Part shown: positions 57,101 through 63,966 of the stretch, piece by piece
Layout: the number at the start of each line of letters is the position of its first letter
Position numbering within the stretch: position 1 is the stretch's first letter
Source: Nocardia tengchongensis
GTDB taxonomy: Bacteria > Actinomycetota > Actinomycetes > Mycobacteriales > Mycobacteriaceae
Direction: 5' to 3'
DNA length: 64,000 bases
NCBI RefSeq assembly: GCF_018362975.1
Contig: NZ_CP074371.1
Location: 7,316,001 to 7,380,000, forward strand
The notes under the pieces: generated by a model
Databases searched by the model: none
What the model was told of the DNA's origin: nothing
The model's input: only the letters and a program-made list of their open reading frames with translations
Program-made: the position numbers and the translations under genes

Positions 57101-57431
57101 ATCCGAGATCGAGGCGGTCGCGCTGGAACCGGTGTCGGACAGCGATTTCCCCGACACCCTGGTGGCCCGGATGAACCGCGTCCAGGGCCTGCTGGCGGCC
57201 GCCACCGGCGATCATGCCCGCGCGGTCGCCCGGCTGCGGGCCGCGGCCGCGGGCTGGCAACGCCGCACCTCCGCCGCCACGATCGGCCGCCGCTACGCCG
57301 CCAACATCATCGACCTGGGCCGCCCGCCGCTGTCCGGACTGGTCGAGCCCGAGCGCGAATATCAGCTCGTGACAGCCGAATTGGCTGCCCTCACCCACCC
57401 CGCGGGGAGTCCCCATGCCCACCTTCGATGA
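54165..57431 (+). CDS. Large SARP/AfsR-type regulator with ATPase and TPR region
   Basis: A ~1,088-residue protein. The N-terminal ~240 residues are a winged-helix DNA-binding plus bacterial transcriptional activation (BTAD) domain (IHAFGELEVDL, GLFWPDAPDGKARASLRSAVWALR, LDEEAGRELIRL). Residues about 265-560 form an AAA/STAND ATPase with P-loop AEGGLGKTQ (Lys302) and VVVLEDLHNADPSS. The rest is helical repeats of TPR type. Such proteins activate secondary-metabolism or catabolic genes on sensing a ligand. No biosynthetic cluster is beside it; the SRPBCC gene that overlaps its end by 17 bases is the closest candidate target. Confidence 0.87.
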   Translation: MLLMLRIHAFGELEVDLDSDPVALPRGHLVRSLLVWLALHPGPHPRARLCGLFWPDAPDGKARASLRSAVWALRIALGSAAELLYTDRDVIELRRDEVWVDALEFDRLRAAGRLEQAVTICRGELLAAHDEDWVRRSRDEYGRRLGVALAGLAAAAESGGELAPALDWARRRVTVRPLDEEAGRELIRLSAAAGDRAAALASFDRLRDTLRAELGIDPSPSTLALADKLCPRTDDAPTAPSSGTPASAAAPSTAPSALASPWAARPLFGRSDELHRLLDCWHQVRAGTGMVVEVTAEGGLGKTQLVEEVVDIAGRDGARTAIGAPGALGGAPYELWSELLAEALEPGERLPGDTLWADDLARLLPGVAAHWAASSPVAATPQHDQIRLFEAVVEFLGFLAARRPLVVVLEDLHNADPSSLELLRYAGRRLCRIPVLIILTRRPLPPRPSVDGTLAALRARGSLRLELSLQPLSPTAIRHIVRQQARLPKSVEARIVAAVDGNPLLATETARHVAHGAGDPADGLRIATGSALARLSGAGRLFLELMAAAGRDLSRAEIAGLPLLADPAAAATEALGGGLLRVRDTAVGYRHESLRQAVYDDIPPLSRARLHDALAANLAARDTSGRRRAAELAWHLRLAGHHHRAAVELRHAAAAAREVAAMAEAAEYLGQAVELDPDPAGPLLELAEVEAWRGLLAESDAAFERALTLIPAADADALLDAWLRRGRWLRGGICHPREARRSYQAALDVLDRVPGADPWIRVEALAGMAWAEAVAGDPEQAAALLREVDPFTRGRTPPDLIAHDIGVARGHALLRSGEFASGYGPLIAAASAARRAGRPDMAYSALASAAGAAACAGDFARALDFVERCLPLVAPTGLTRLAVYAYTGQAAVLRRLGRTGEAADALRLAADAANRLGITAFEGLVHAEAGQLALAGGEFDTAAAEFRAALAAEAPISRPLTRLRLAEALARGGHGAEAESEIEAVALEPVSDSDFPDTLVARMNRVQGLLAAATGDHARAVARLRAAAAGWQRRTSAATIGRRYAANIIDLGRPPLSGLVEPEREYQLVTAELAALTHPAGSPHAHLR

Positions 57432-57816
57432 CCATGCCCACACCACCGCGTCACCGGCGGCGGTCTGGAAGCTGCTCTACGACCCGACCCGCTTCACCGA
57501 ATGGTGGATCGGCGTCGGCAGTGTCGACGCGAACGCCGACGGCTCGGACTACACCATGTACCCGGACGGCTACCCGGACTTCCCGATGCCGCAGACCCTG
57601 CGCGCAGACGGCAGGCAGGCTCAGGTGACCATTTCCTGCCTGGTATCCGACCTCCGATTCGTCTGGCAACTCATGCTCGGGGAAGACGGGCAGTCCACCG
57701 ATATCCATGTGCACGTGGATATTCCGGAGGCCGAGGCGGCGCGGCTCGACACACAGCGGGAAGTCATTCACCGATCGCTCACCCGGCTGGCCGCGCTCGC
57801 CCGAGTTTCGTTATAG
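57415..57816 (+). CDS. SRPBCC family protein
   Basis: A 133-residue protein of the START/SRPBCC ligand-binding fold (DDHAHTTASPAAVWKLLYDPTRFTEWW), with the usual long C-terminal helix (QREVIHRSLTRLAALARVSL). Ligand unknown. Its ATG lies 17 bases inside the end of the SARP regulator gene, so the two are translationally coupled and probably act together. Confidence 0.85.
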   Translation: MPTFDDHAHTTASPAAVWKLLYDPTRFTEWWIGVGSVDANADGSDYTMYPDGYPDFPMPQTLRADGRQAQVTISCLVSDLRFVWQLMLGEDGQSTDIHVHVDIPEAEAARLDTQREVIHRSLTRLAALARVSL

Positions 57817-57880
57817 GCGTGTTATTTGCATGTGATATGGTTGAAGCGAATTCGAATTTCTTTGTCTACCATCGTGTCTC

Positions 57881-58720
57881 ATGAACGACACCGGCCCGAG
57901 TAGAACCGCGATGATGGCCGCGGCCGCTCGCGCGGCCCATTTGATCGTGGACGACGCACCCCATCTCTTCCACGACACCGTGGCCGAAACCCTGCTGGGT
58001 GAGCGCGCGGCGGAACTCCTGTCCTACCACCGCGATTCCGGCGATCACCCGGTGCTCAGCGGCACCCGATCACAGGTGAGCGTCCGCAGCCACTACACCG
58101 AGGACCGGCTGGCGGCCGGTGATTTCGAGCAGTACGTGATCCTGGGCGCGGGCCTGGACACCTTCGCCTACCGTTCGCCGCTGGCCGAGCGGGTCGCCGT
58201 CTACGAGGTGGACCATCCGGCCACCCAGGACTGGAAGCGGGAGCTGCTGGCGGCGGCCGGATTGGGCACGGCCACCGTCGCGTTCGCCGGCGTCGATTTC
58301 GAAAGCGACGACCTGGTCGCGGCACTGACCGCGCACGGCTTCGACCTGACCCGCCCGGCCCTGGTGAGCTGGCTGGGCGTCACGATGTACCTCACCGAAC
58401 CCGCGATCGCGGCCACCCTGGACACGCTGTCGCGGCTCGCGCCCGGCAGCGAGCTGGTCATGGAATACGCGTTGCTGCCCGAGCTGTACGACGAACCCGG
58501 CCGGGTCTTCGCCCAATTCGCTCGCCTGGCCACCGCCCAGCAGGGCGAGCCGATGCGCAGCTTCTTCTCCCCCGATTCGGTGACGGCGCTGTTGCATCGG
58601 CACGGATTCACCGCGGCCGAGCACATTTCGCAGCGCGAGGCGGTCGACGCCGTCCTCTGGCAGCGCACCGACGGCCTACAGCCGGTCGACTTCTGCCGGA
58701 TGGTGCGGGCTCACAACTGA
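57881..58720 (+). CDS. Class I SAM-dependent methyltransferase (PPM1/LCMT-like group)
   Basis: A 279-residue enzyme of the methyltransferase group common in mycobacteria and nocardiae. Key segments are GTRSQVSVRSHYTED, VILGAGLDTFAYR (SAM-binding motif I, near residue 85), YEVDHPATQDWKR and WLGVTMYLTEPAI. The product class is often unknown; related enzymes methylate polyketides or small acids. ATG 57881 lies in an unusually AT-rich stretch (57817-57880), which probably holds its promoter. The last 10 bases overlap the opposing dehydrogenase gene. Confidence 0.88.
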   Translation: MNDTGPSRTAMMAAAARAAHLIVDDAPHLFHDTVAETLLGERAAELLSYHRDSGDHPVLSGTRSQVSVRSHYTEDRLAAGDFEQYVILGAGLDTFAYRSPLAERVAVYEVDHPATQDWKRELLAAAGLGTATVAFAGVDFESDDLVAALTAHGFDLTRPALVSWLGVTMYLTEPAIAATLDTLSRLAPGSELVMEYALLPELYDEPGRVFAQFARLATAQQGEPMRSFFSPDSVTALLHRHGFTAAEHISQREAVDAVLWQRTDGLQPVDFCRMVRAHN

Positions 58721-59742
58721 GGGCGCACCAGAATCTGGATGTGATCCTCGGGATTGCGCAGTGATTCGATCGCGCCCGCGACACCGTCCAGACCCACCTG
58801 ATCGGTGATGAGGGACGCGGCGTCGACGGTGCCGTCGGCGATGCGGCCCAAGGTCTTCGCGTATTCCTCCTGCGGATAGACCATGCACATCTGCAAGGAG
58901 ATGTCCTTGTAAATGCCGACGACGGGGCGGATCACGTCGTCGGTCATGACCGCGCCGATCTGCAGGATGGCCGTCTCGCGCGGAACCTTGTACATGAGGT
59001 CGTTGAGCAGGCCGGGCACCGAGGCGCAGACCCACACGTGCAGTTTCTGGCCGGGCGCGGCCAGTTCCTGCCAGACCTCGACCGGGTCCTCGGCGGCCGG
59101 GTCGACCACGCGGTGCGCGCCCAGGCGCAGCGCGGCCTCGCGGCGCAGCTTCGACGGGTCGGAGGCCACGATGGGCGCGACTCCGCGCTCGGCCAGCGCC
59201 GCCACCGCGCCCAGACCGACGGGGCCGCAACCGATCACGATGCCGGTGCCGTCGGGCCCGATGCCGGTGCGGGCCACATTGCCGAAGCCGACGGCCAGCG
59301 GCTCGGTCAGGGCGGCGACGTGCGGCGGCACATGCTCGGGGATGGGTTCGAGGGCCATGGCCTGCAACACCATGCGCTCGCCGAACCCGCCGGGGAACTG
59401 ATTGGAGTACCCGATGCCGTGGATGCCGCCGGCGGTGTCCAGCGCCCAGGGCAACGCGACCACGTGCTGCCCTGCCACGTACGGCGTGTCCGGTCCCGCG
59501 CCGATGACCCGGGCGGCCAGCTCGTGGCCCAGCACCAGGTCCCGGCACGGGTCGAACAGGAAGGTCGGCACGCCGCTGTCGCGCGAGGCCTGCAGGAACT
59601 CGTCGGTGTGGTCGAGCGCCTGCTTGTCGGAGCCGCAGATGCCGCAGGCGATGGTCTCCACCAGCACCTGCCCGGGTCCGGGCACCGGTTCCGGAATCTC
59701 GTCCACGACGAGCTTCCGGTTCCGCATCACAACGGCGCGCAT
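58711..59742 (-). CDS. Zinc-type (MDR) alcohol dehydrogenase
   Basis: A 343-residue medium-chain dehydrogenase. Catalytic zinc ligands are in ACGICGSDKQA (Cys near 36) and GHELAARV, and the NAD(P) motif is VIGCGPVGLGAVAAL near residue 167. The four-Cys structural-zinc loop is not visible, so only one zinc is expected. It is the last gene of the leftward catabolic cluster, 44 bases after the dioxygenase stop. Probably oxidises an alcohol intermediate of the pathway; which one is unknown. Confidence 0.85.
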   Translation of the reverse strand: MRAVVMRNRKLVVDEIPEPVPGPGQVLVETIACGICGSDKQALDHTDEFLQASRDSGVPTFLFDPCRDLVLGHELAARVIGAGPDTPYVAGQHVVALPWALDTAGGIHGIGYSNQFPGGFGERMVLQAMALEPIPEHVPPHVAALTEPLAVGFGNVARTGIGPDGTGIVIGCGPVGLGAVAALAERGVAPIVASDPSKLRREAALRLGAHRVVDPAAEDPVEVWQELAAPGQKLHVWVCASVPGLLNDLMYKVPRETAILQIGAVMTDDVIRPVVGIYKDISLQMCMVYPQEEYAKTLGRIADGTVDAASLITDQVGLDGVAGAIESLRNPEDHIQILVRPQL

Positions 59743-59786
59743 GTCGATCCCCTAGCCTCGGGTCACTGTCCTGACCGCGAACTGTC

Positions 59787-60665
59787 CTAGCCGCGGGCCC
59801 ATTCGTGGCCCCAGTAGCTGTCGGCGGTCATCTCCTCGGCGACGTAGTCCTCGCCGACCAGCATTCCCTCGCAACCGAATTCGAGATCCCAGTTGCCGGG
59901 GGTGCGGACGTAGAAGGAGATCATCTTGTCGTTGGTGTGGCGGCCCAGCGTGGAGGACAGGTGGTAGCCGGCCTTGTTGACGCGGTCCAGGGCGCGGCCC
60001 ACGTCGTCGAGCGAGTCGACCTCGACCATGACGTGCACGATGCCGGGGCCGTCCGGCCGCGAGCCGGGGATCAGCGCCAGGCTGTGGTGGCGCGGGTTGA
60101 CGCCCATGAAGCGGATCCAGATCGGGTGCTCGGGCGGGCCCACCCGGAACGAGCCGCGCGAGGCGAATCCCAGCACCTCGGTGTAGAACTGGCGGGCTTC
60201 CTCGATGTCGCGCACCGGCAGCACCACGTGGCCCAGGCCCAGGTCGCCGGTGACGAAGCGGTTGCCGAACTTGCCGACCACGGGGCTGTGGTCCAGCAAC
60301 GGGCCGTGGAAGACCTCGATGGTGAAGCCGGACGGGTCGACGAAGGAGATGGCCTCCTCGACGTGCCGGTTCACGGCCTCGGCGACCGTGAGCTCGGTGA
60401 CCTCGATCTTGGCCTGCTCCAGGATCTCCCGGACCAGGTTCAGCGAGCGCCGGTCGGCGACCTGCCAGCCGACGGCGATGACCGCGTCGCGGTCGCCGGG
60501 CACCAGTTCCAGGCGGTAGGTGTGCTCGTCGACGCGCAGGTAGATGGAGTCCGGGTTGGGGCCGGTGCCCTCGGCGAAACCGATGGTGTCGAAGGCGAAC
60601 GCGCGCCAGGCGTCCACATCGGCGATGTGGGCACGCACGTAACCGAGCGAGGCGAAGGCAGCCAT
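59787..60665 (-). CDS. Extradiol dioxygenase of the HsaC/BphC type
   Basis: A 292-residue two-domain vicinal-oxygen-chelate protein that would cut a catechol ring next to its hydroxyls. The iron ligands of the family are kept: His in LGLGHVVLPV, His in GIVHVMVEV and Glu in WDLEFGCEG. NPRHHSLALIPG is also typical. It is close in layout to HsaC, which opens the A ring in cholesterol breakdown, but several residues shorter and clearly divergent, so a different catechol is likely. ATG 60665 has CAGGAG upstream. It lies between the KshB-like gene and the dehydrogenase. Confidence 0.87.
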   Translation of the reverse strand: MAAFASLGYVRAHIADVDAWRAFAFDTIGFAEGTGPNPDSIYLRVDEHTYRLELVPGDRDAVIAVGWQVADRRSLNLVREILEQAKIEVTELTVAEAVNRHVEEAISFVDPSGFTIEVFHGPLLDHSPVVGKFGNRFVTGDLGLGHVVLPVRDIEEARQFYTEVLGFASRGSFRVGPPEHPIWIRFMGVNPRHHSLALIPGSRPDGPGIVHVMVEVDSLDDVGRALDRVNKAGYHLSSTLGRHTNDKMISFYVRTPGNWDLEFGCEGMLVGEDYVAEEMTADSYWGHEWARG

Positions 60666-60703
60666 GGTGATACTCCTGGGGGAGATTCGGGATTATCGGG
60701 ATG

Positions 60704-61804
60704 TCAGGAATAGGTGACGGTGACGTCGTCGGTGACCGGAACGGCCTGGCAGGCGAGCACATAGCCGTCGGCGATGTCCTCCTCCTCCAGGATCTCGTTG
60801 CGGCGCATGCTCACCTCGCCGGAGACGACCCGGCACACGCAGGCGCTGCACGCGCCTTCCTTGCACGAGTAGGGGGCCTCGAGGCCCTTGGCGAGCATGG
60901 TGTCGAGCAGGGTCTGCTGCCGCGGCCAGGTCAGTTCGTGGTTCTCGCCGTCGAGTTCGACGCGCGCGACGGCGGCGTCACCGTCGTCGATCACGACCTC
61001 GGCGGCGGCCGGGTCGATCTCGAACGGGTTGCCCGACAGGGACACGAACTTCTCGGCGTGCACGCGCTTGCGGTCCGCGCCGAGCTCGGCCATCGCGGCC
61101 GCGACCGCGTCCATGAACGGGCCGGGACCACAGACGAAGACCTCCCGGCCCGCCCACGGCCGGGCCAGCGCGGCCAGAGTGGCCACACTCGGCAGGCCCT
61201 GCACGGACTGCAGCCAGTGCAGCACCAGCAGCCGATCCGGGTGCGCGGCAGCCAGTTCCGCGAGTTCCTCGGCGAAGATGACCGAGTTCTCGTGCTGGTT
61301 GGCGTAGATCAGCGTGCAGTGGCCGCTGCCCTGCGCGAGCACGGATTTCAGGATGGACAGCACCGGGGTGATGCCGCTGCCGCCCGCGAACAGCAGCAGG
61401 TCGGTGTCGAGTGTGTCCGGGGTGAAGATGCCGGCGGGCGGCAGCACGTCCAGGGCCAGGCCCTCGGCGGCGTTGTCGCACAGCCAGTTCGAGCCGTAGC
61501 CCTCGACGGTCCGCTTGACGGTGACCTTGAGCGGGCCGCCCTCGTGCGGGGCGCTGGACAGCGAGTAGCAGCGGCTCACCGAGCCGGTCAGGTCGCTGGG
61601 GATGCGCAGGGTCAGGAACTGGCCCGGACGGTAGGAGAACCGTTCGGCGTGCGCGGCGTCCGGGACGAGCTCGAGCGACACCGCGTCGGCGGTCTCGCGC
61701 ACCACGCGCACGATCGTCGCCGATGTGATCCCGCTCACCTGAGCGGTTGCCACGGCCTCGTCTACCTCGAAGTCTGTGACGGTCATCCGTTCCACCAGTT
61801 CCAT
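60704..61804 (-). CDS. kshB: KshB-type ferredoxin reductase of a Rieske oxygenase
   Basis: A 366-residue electron-transfer protein with an FAD-binding RPGQFLTLRIP...RCYSLSSAP region (near residues 60-90), a NAD-binding FAGGSGITPV and VFVCGPGPFMDA, and a C-terminal plant-type 2Fe-2S ferredoxin domain (CKEGACSACVCR plus a later Cys). This matches KshB, which feeds electrons to 3-ketosteroid 9-alpha-hydroxylase KshA. Start ATG 61804 or ATG 61786. The KshA-like gene lies upstream in the same direction, separated by a small Cys-rich gene and a gap with two GC palindromes. Confidence 0.85.
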   Translation of the reverse strand: MELVERMTVTDFEVDEAVATAQVSGITSATIVRVVRETADAVSLELVPDAAHAERFSYRPGQFLTLRIPSDLTGSVSRCYSLSSAPHEGGPLKVTVKRTVEGYGSNWLCDNAAEGLALDVLPPAGIFTPDTLDTDLLLFAGGSGITPVLSILKSVLAQGSGHCTLIYANQHENSVIFAEELAELAAAHPDRLLVLHWLQSVQGLPSVATLAALARPWAGREVFVCGPGPFMDAVAAAMAELGADRKRVHAEKFVSLSGNPFEIDPAAAEVVIDDGDAAVARVELDGENHELTWPRQQTLLDTMLAKGLEAPYSCKEGACSACVCRVVSGEVSMRRNEILEEEDIADGYVLACQAVPVTDDVTVTYS

Positions 61805-61825
61805 TCCTGTGCTATCCGTTTCGAG

Positions 61826-61839
61826 CCCGCCCGGGCGGG
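61826..61839. repeat. GC palindrome upstream of kshB
   Basis: CCCGCCCGGGCGGG, a perfect 14-base palindrome 21 bases from the kshB start. Could slow ribosomes or RNA polymerase. Confidence 0.45.
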
Positions 61840-61893
61840 TATCCAGTAACCGGGGCCGACCGCCGACGACGTCGGAAGGCCCACCCGGCGGAT

Positions 61894-61911
61894 GCCGGCC
61901 CGCGGGCCGGC
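61894..61911 (-). terminator. GC palindrome after the small Cys-protein gene
   Basis: GCCGGCCCGCGGGCCGGC, a perfect 18-base palindrome 8 bases past the stop of the small gene. It may be a partial terminator or RNA end that separates kshA expression from kshB. Confidence 0.45.
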
Positions 61912-61919
61912 AACCCCTC

Positions 61920-62165
61920 TCAGTCCACGGTCCGCCCGCGAGTGCGCACGTCCACGTCCCGCGTGCTGACGGTCAGCGCACCCGAGGCGACGGCCTCGTC
62001 GATGCTGGCCCGCAACTCACGGCAGGTGTGCGAGCGCAGCCCGGTGGTCTCGAGTTCCGTGCAGGCGGTCTGCGCGTCCTTGTTCCATTGCACGCTGGTG
62101 TGCTGGTCGCTGAACTTCTCCACCAGCACGCAGGTCCCGCAGGACCGGCACGAAACCTTGTCCAT
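61920..62165 (-). CDS. Small Cys-rich protein between kshA and kshB
   Basis: An 81-residue protein with CRSCGTCVLVEKF at the N-terminus, then two more Cys (QTACTELE and SHTCREL), suggesting a zinc or iron-sulfur site. I know no name for it. ATG 62165 has GAGAGG upstream and lies 11 bases after the kshA stop, so it is co-transcribed with the oxygenase. The ligand set CxxCxxC plus CxELE...C would suit a ferredoxin-like or metal-binding partner of the oxygenase, but that is inference. Confidence 0.7.
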   Translation of the reverse strand: MDKVSCRSCGTCVLVEKFSDQHTSVQWNKDAQTACTELETTGLRSHTCRELRASIDEAVASGALTVSTRDVDVRTRGRTVD

Positions 62166-62176
62166 GGCAATGCCTC

Positions 62177-63322
62177 TCAGGCGTTCGCGGCGGCGTCGCG
62201 CTTGGCCAGGTTGTCGGCGACCTCGGCCTCCCAGGCGGTGACCGCGCGGGTGGTGTCCACCTCGAACTCGAAGCGGTCGGTCATCTCGTCCGCGACCTCG
62301 GCGGCATCCACGTAGAACTGCTCGTACCAGCGACGCAGCTGGTAGACCGGCCCGTCCTCCTCGCACAGCAGCGGGTTGTTGATGCGCGACTTGCGCTTCC
62401 AGATGGCCGCGTCCTGCTCGAAGCCCTTGCCCAGGCCGCCGACGAACTTGGCGGCGATCTCCGCGGCCTGCTCGGCCGGGACGCCGTCGGGCTTGCGGGC
62501 GATGGCGCCGTACATGAGCACGAACTGGTTCTCGTTGATCGGGTAGTGGCAGTTGATCAGGTAGCCCTCGACCACGAGACCGTTGGGGCTCTCGCTCTTG
62601 AGGTAGTCGATCATGTAGGACGGCCCGTAGTAGGAGGCCTCCGACTGCAGCACGTTCTTGCCGCCCAGCGCCTTGGCGGTCTCGCCCATCATGTCCTCGC
62701 GCGAGACGGAGGTCATGTACTGGCTGGCGGTGTGGCCCTCGAAGACGTTCTTGAAGAAGGTCGGGAAGCCGTAGTGCACGTAGAAGAAGTGCGCCATGTC
62801 GACCACGTTGTCCACCACCTCGCGGCAGTTGGCGTCGACGATCATGGAGTTCCAGGTCCAGTCGGTCCACTGGTCGTCGAAGGCGGCATCGATGCGCGGG
62901 ATGGCCAGCTCGGCGGGCGGCTGCTTGTTCTCCGGGTCGTGCCAGACGAACAGCTGCTTGTTCTCGACCATGGTCGGCCACGCCTTGGTGCGGGCCAGTG
63001 GGGGCACGCGGCGCGCGTAGGGGATGCCGGTGCACTTGCCCTTGCCGTTCCAGCGCCAGTCGTGGAACGGGCAGGCGATGGAGTCGCCCTTGACGGTGCC
63101 GTCGGCCAGATTGCCGCCCATGTGGGGGCAGTAGGCGTTGAGCACGTTCAGGTCGCCGTTCTCGGTCGCGAACACCACGATCTCGGTGCCGAAAGCCTTG
63201 ACGGTGTGCGGCTTTCCGTCGCGGAAGGAGTCGGCCAGGCCCAGGCAGTGCCAGCCGCGCGCGAATCGAGTCGGGGGCTTCCCGGCATCGATGACTCGCA
63301 CCTCACTGTCCGTGGTGGTCAT
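62177..63322 (-). CDS. kshA: KshA-type Rieske oxygenase
   Basis: A 381-residue oxygenase component. The Rieske cluster ligands are in YCPHMGG (CxH) and CPFHDW (CxxH), residues about 65-90. The mononuclear iron site is DNVVDMAHFFYVHYG, with Asp and two His. The sequence follows M. tuberculosis KshA, as I recall it, over the full length (EIDAG..PTRFARGWHCLG, SYYGPSYMI, LLxEEDGxVYQLRRWYEQFYVD). KshA hydroxylates C9 of 3-ketosteroids, leading to ring B opening. Whether this copy acts on a steroid is inference. ATG 63322 has GGGAGAGG upstream. Confidence 0.87.
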   Translation of the reverse strand: MTTTDSEVRVIDAGKPPTRFARGWHCLGLADSFRDGKPHTVKAFGTEIVVFATENGDLNVLNAYCPHMGGNLADGTVKGDSIACPFHDWRWNGKGKCTGIPYARRVPPLARTKAWPTMVENKQLFVWHDPENKQPPAELAIPRIDAAFDDQWTDWTWNSMIVDANCREVVDNVVDMAHFFYVHYGFPTFFKNVFEGHTASQYMTSVSREDMMGETAKALGGKNVLQSEASYYGPSYMIDYLKSESPNGLVVEGYLINCHYPINENQFVLMYGAIARKPDGVPAEQAAEIAAKFVGGLGKGFEQDAAIWKRKSRINNPLLCEEDGPVYQLRRWYEQFYVDAAEVADEMTDRFEFEVDTTRAVTAWEAEVADNLAKRDAAANA

Positions 63323-63404
63323 GTGAATTCCTCTCCCTTGCCTTGCTTCGATGGTTGCGGCCGGTGTGACGGCGACGACAGCGCAGTCTCACTGGCCGGG
63401 CGGT

Positions 63405-63418
63405 GACTACTGATAGTC
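63405..63418. promoter_or_regulatory. Inverted repeat in the kshA upstream gap
   Basis: GACTA - CTGA - TAGTC within the 109 bases between the flavin reductase stop and the kshA start. Candidate operator or part of a second promoter. Confidence 0.4.
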
Positions 63419-63431
63419 GAGACGGCTCCGT

Positions 63432-63926
63432 TTACGGATGCTCGAGACGACCGAACGCGGCGCGGTAGAACAGCAGCGGCTTGGCTTCGGAATGTTCATT
63501 CAAGCAGGTCACACGTCCGATGACGATGGTGTGGTCGCCGCCGTCGGCCTCGTCGTAGAGCTCGCAGTCGATCGAGGCCATGGCCCCGGCCAGCAGCGGC
63601 GAACCGTTGCCCGAGGGGGCCCACTCCACGCCGGCGAACTTGTCCGGGCCGGGGCGGCCCAGCTGCCGGCACACCTCGGCCTGGTCGTCGGCCAGAATGT
63701 TGACACAGAACTTCCCGATTTCGCGGATGCGCGGCCAGGTGCTCGAGCTGCGCGCCGGGAAGAAGCTCACCAGCGGCGGGTCGATGGACAGCGATGCGAA
63801 CGACTGGCAGGCGAAGCCGAGCGGCTCGTCCTCGTCGAGGGCGGTGATCACGGTGACCCCCGAGCAGAAGCGCCCGAGGACGGTCTTGAAGGCCGTCGCG
63901 TCGATGGCCGGGGACTGATCGAGCAC
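63432..63926 (-). CDS. HsaB-like flavin reductase
   Basis: A 164-residue flavin reductase of the FMN-binding split-barrel type (FKTVLGRFCSGVTVITA, GFACQSFASLSIDPPLVSFFPA, KFCVNILADDQ). HsaB supplies reduced flavin to the HsaA monooxygenase in cholesterol breakdown. No HsaA-like oxygenase is in the window, so its partner is elsewhere or the flavin goes to another enzyme. Start GTG 63926 is fixed by AAGGAGG 5 bases upstream; the longer frame beginning near 63968 would read through the promoter. First gene of the leftward cluster. Confidence 0.87.
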   Translation of the reverse strand: MLDQSPAIDATAFKTVLGRFCSGVTVITALDEDEPLGFACQSFASLSIDPPLVSFFPARSSSTWPRIREIGKFCVNILADDQAEVCRQLGRPGPDKFAGVEWAPSGNGSPLLAGAMASIDCELYDEADGGDHTIVIGRVTCLNEHSEAKPLLFYRAAFGRLEHP

Positions 63927-63937
63927 CGGCTCCTCCT

Positions 63938-63954
63938 TATTTCGATCCGAAATA
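63938..63954. promoter_or_regulatory. Operator-like palindrome over the flavin reductase promoter
   Basis: TATTTCG - ATC - CGAAATA, perfect 7-base arms. It touches the ribosome-binding site and a TATATT-type -10 region, between two divergent genes. The sequence differs from the KstR and KstR2 sites I know, so another regulator is expected. Confidence 0.6.
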
Positions 63955-63966
63955 TAGCTAGCAGTC

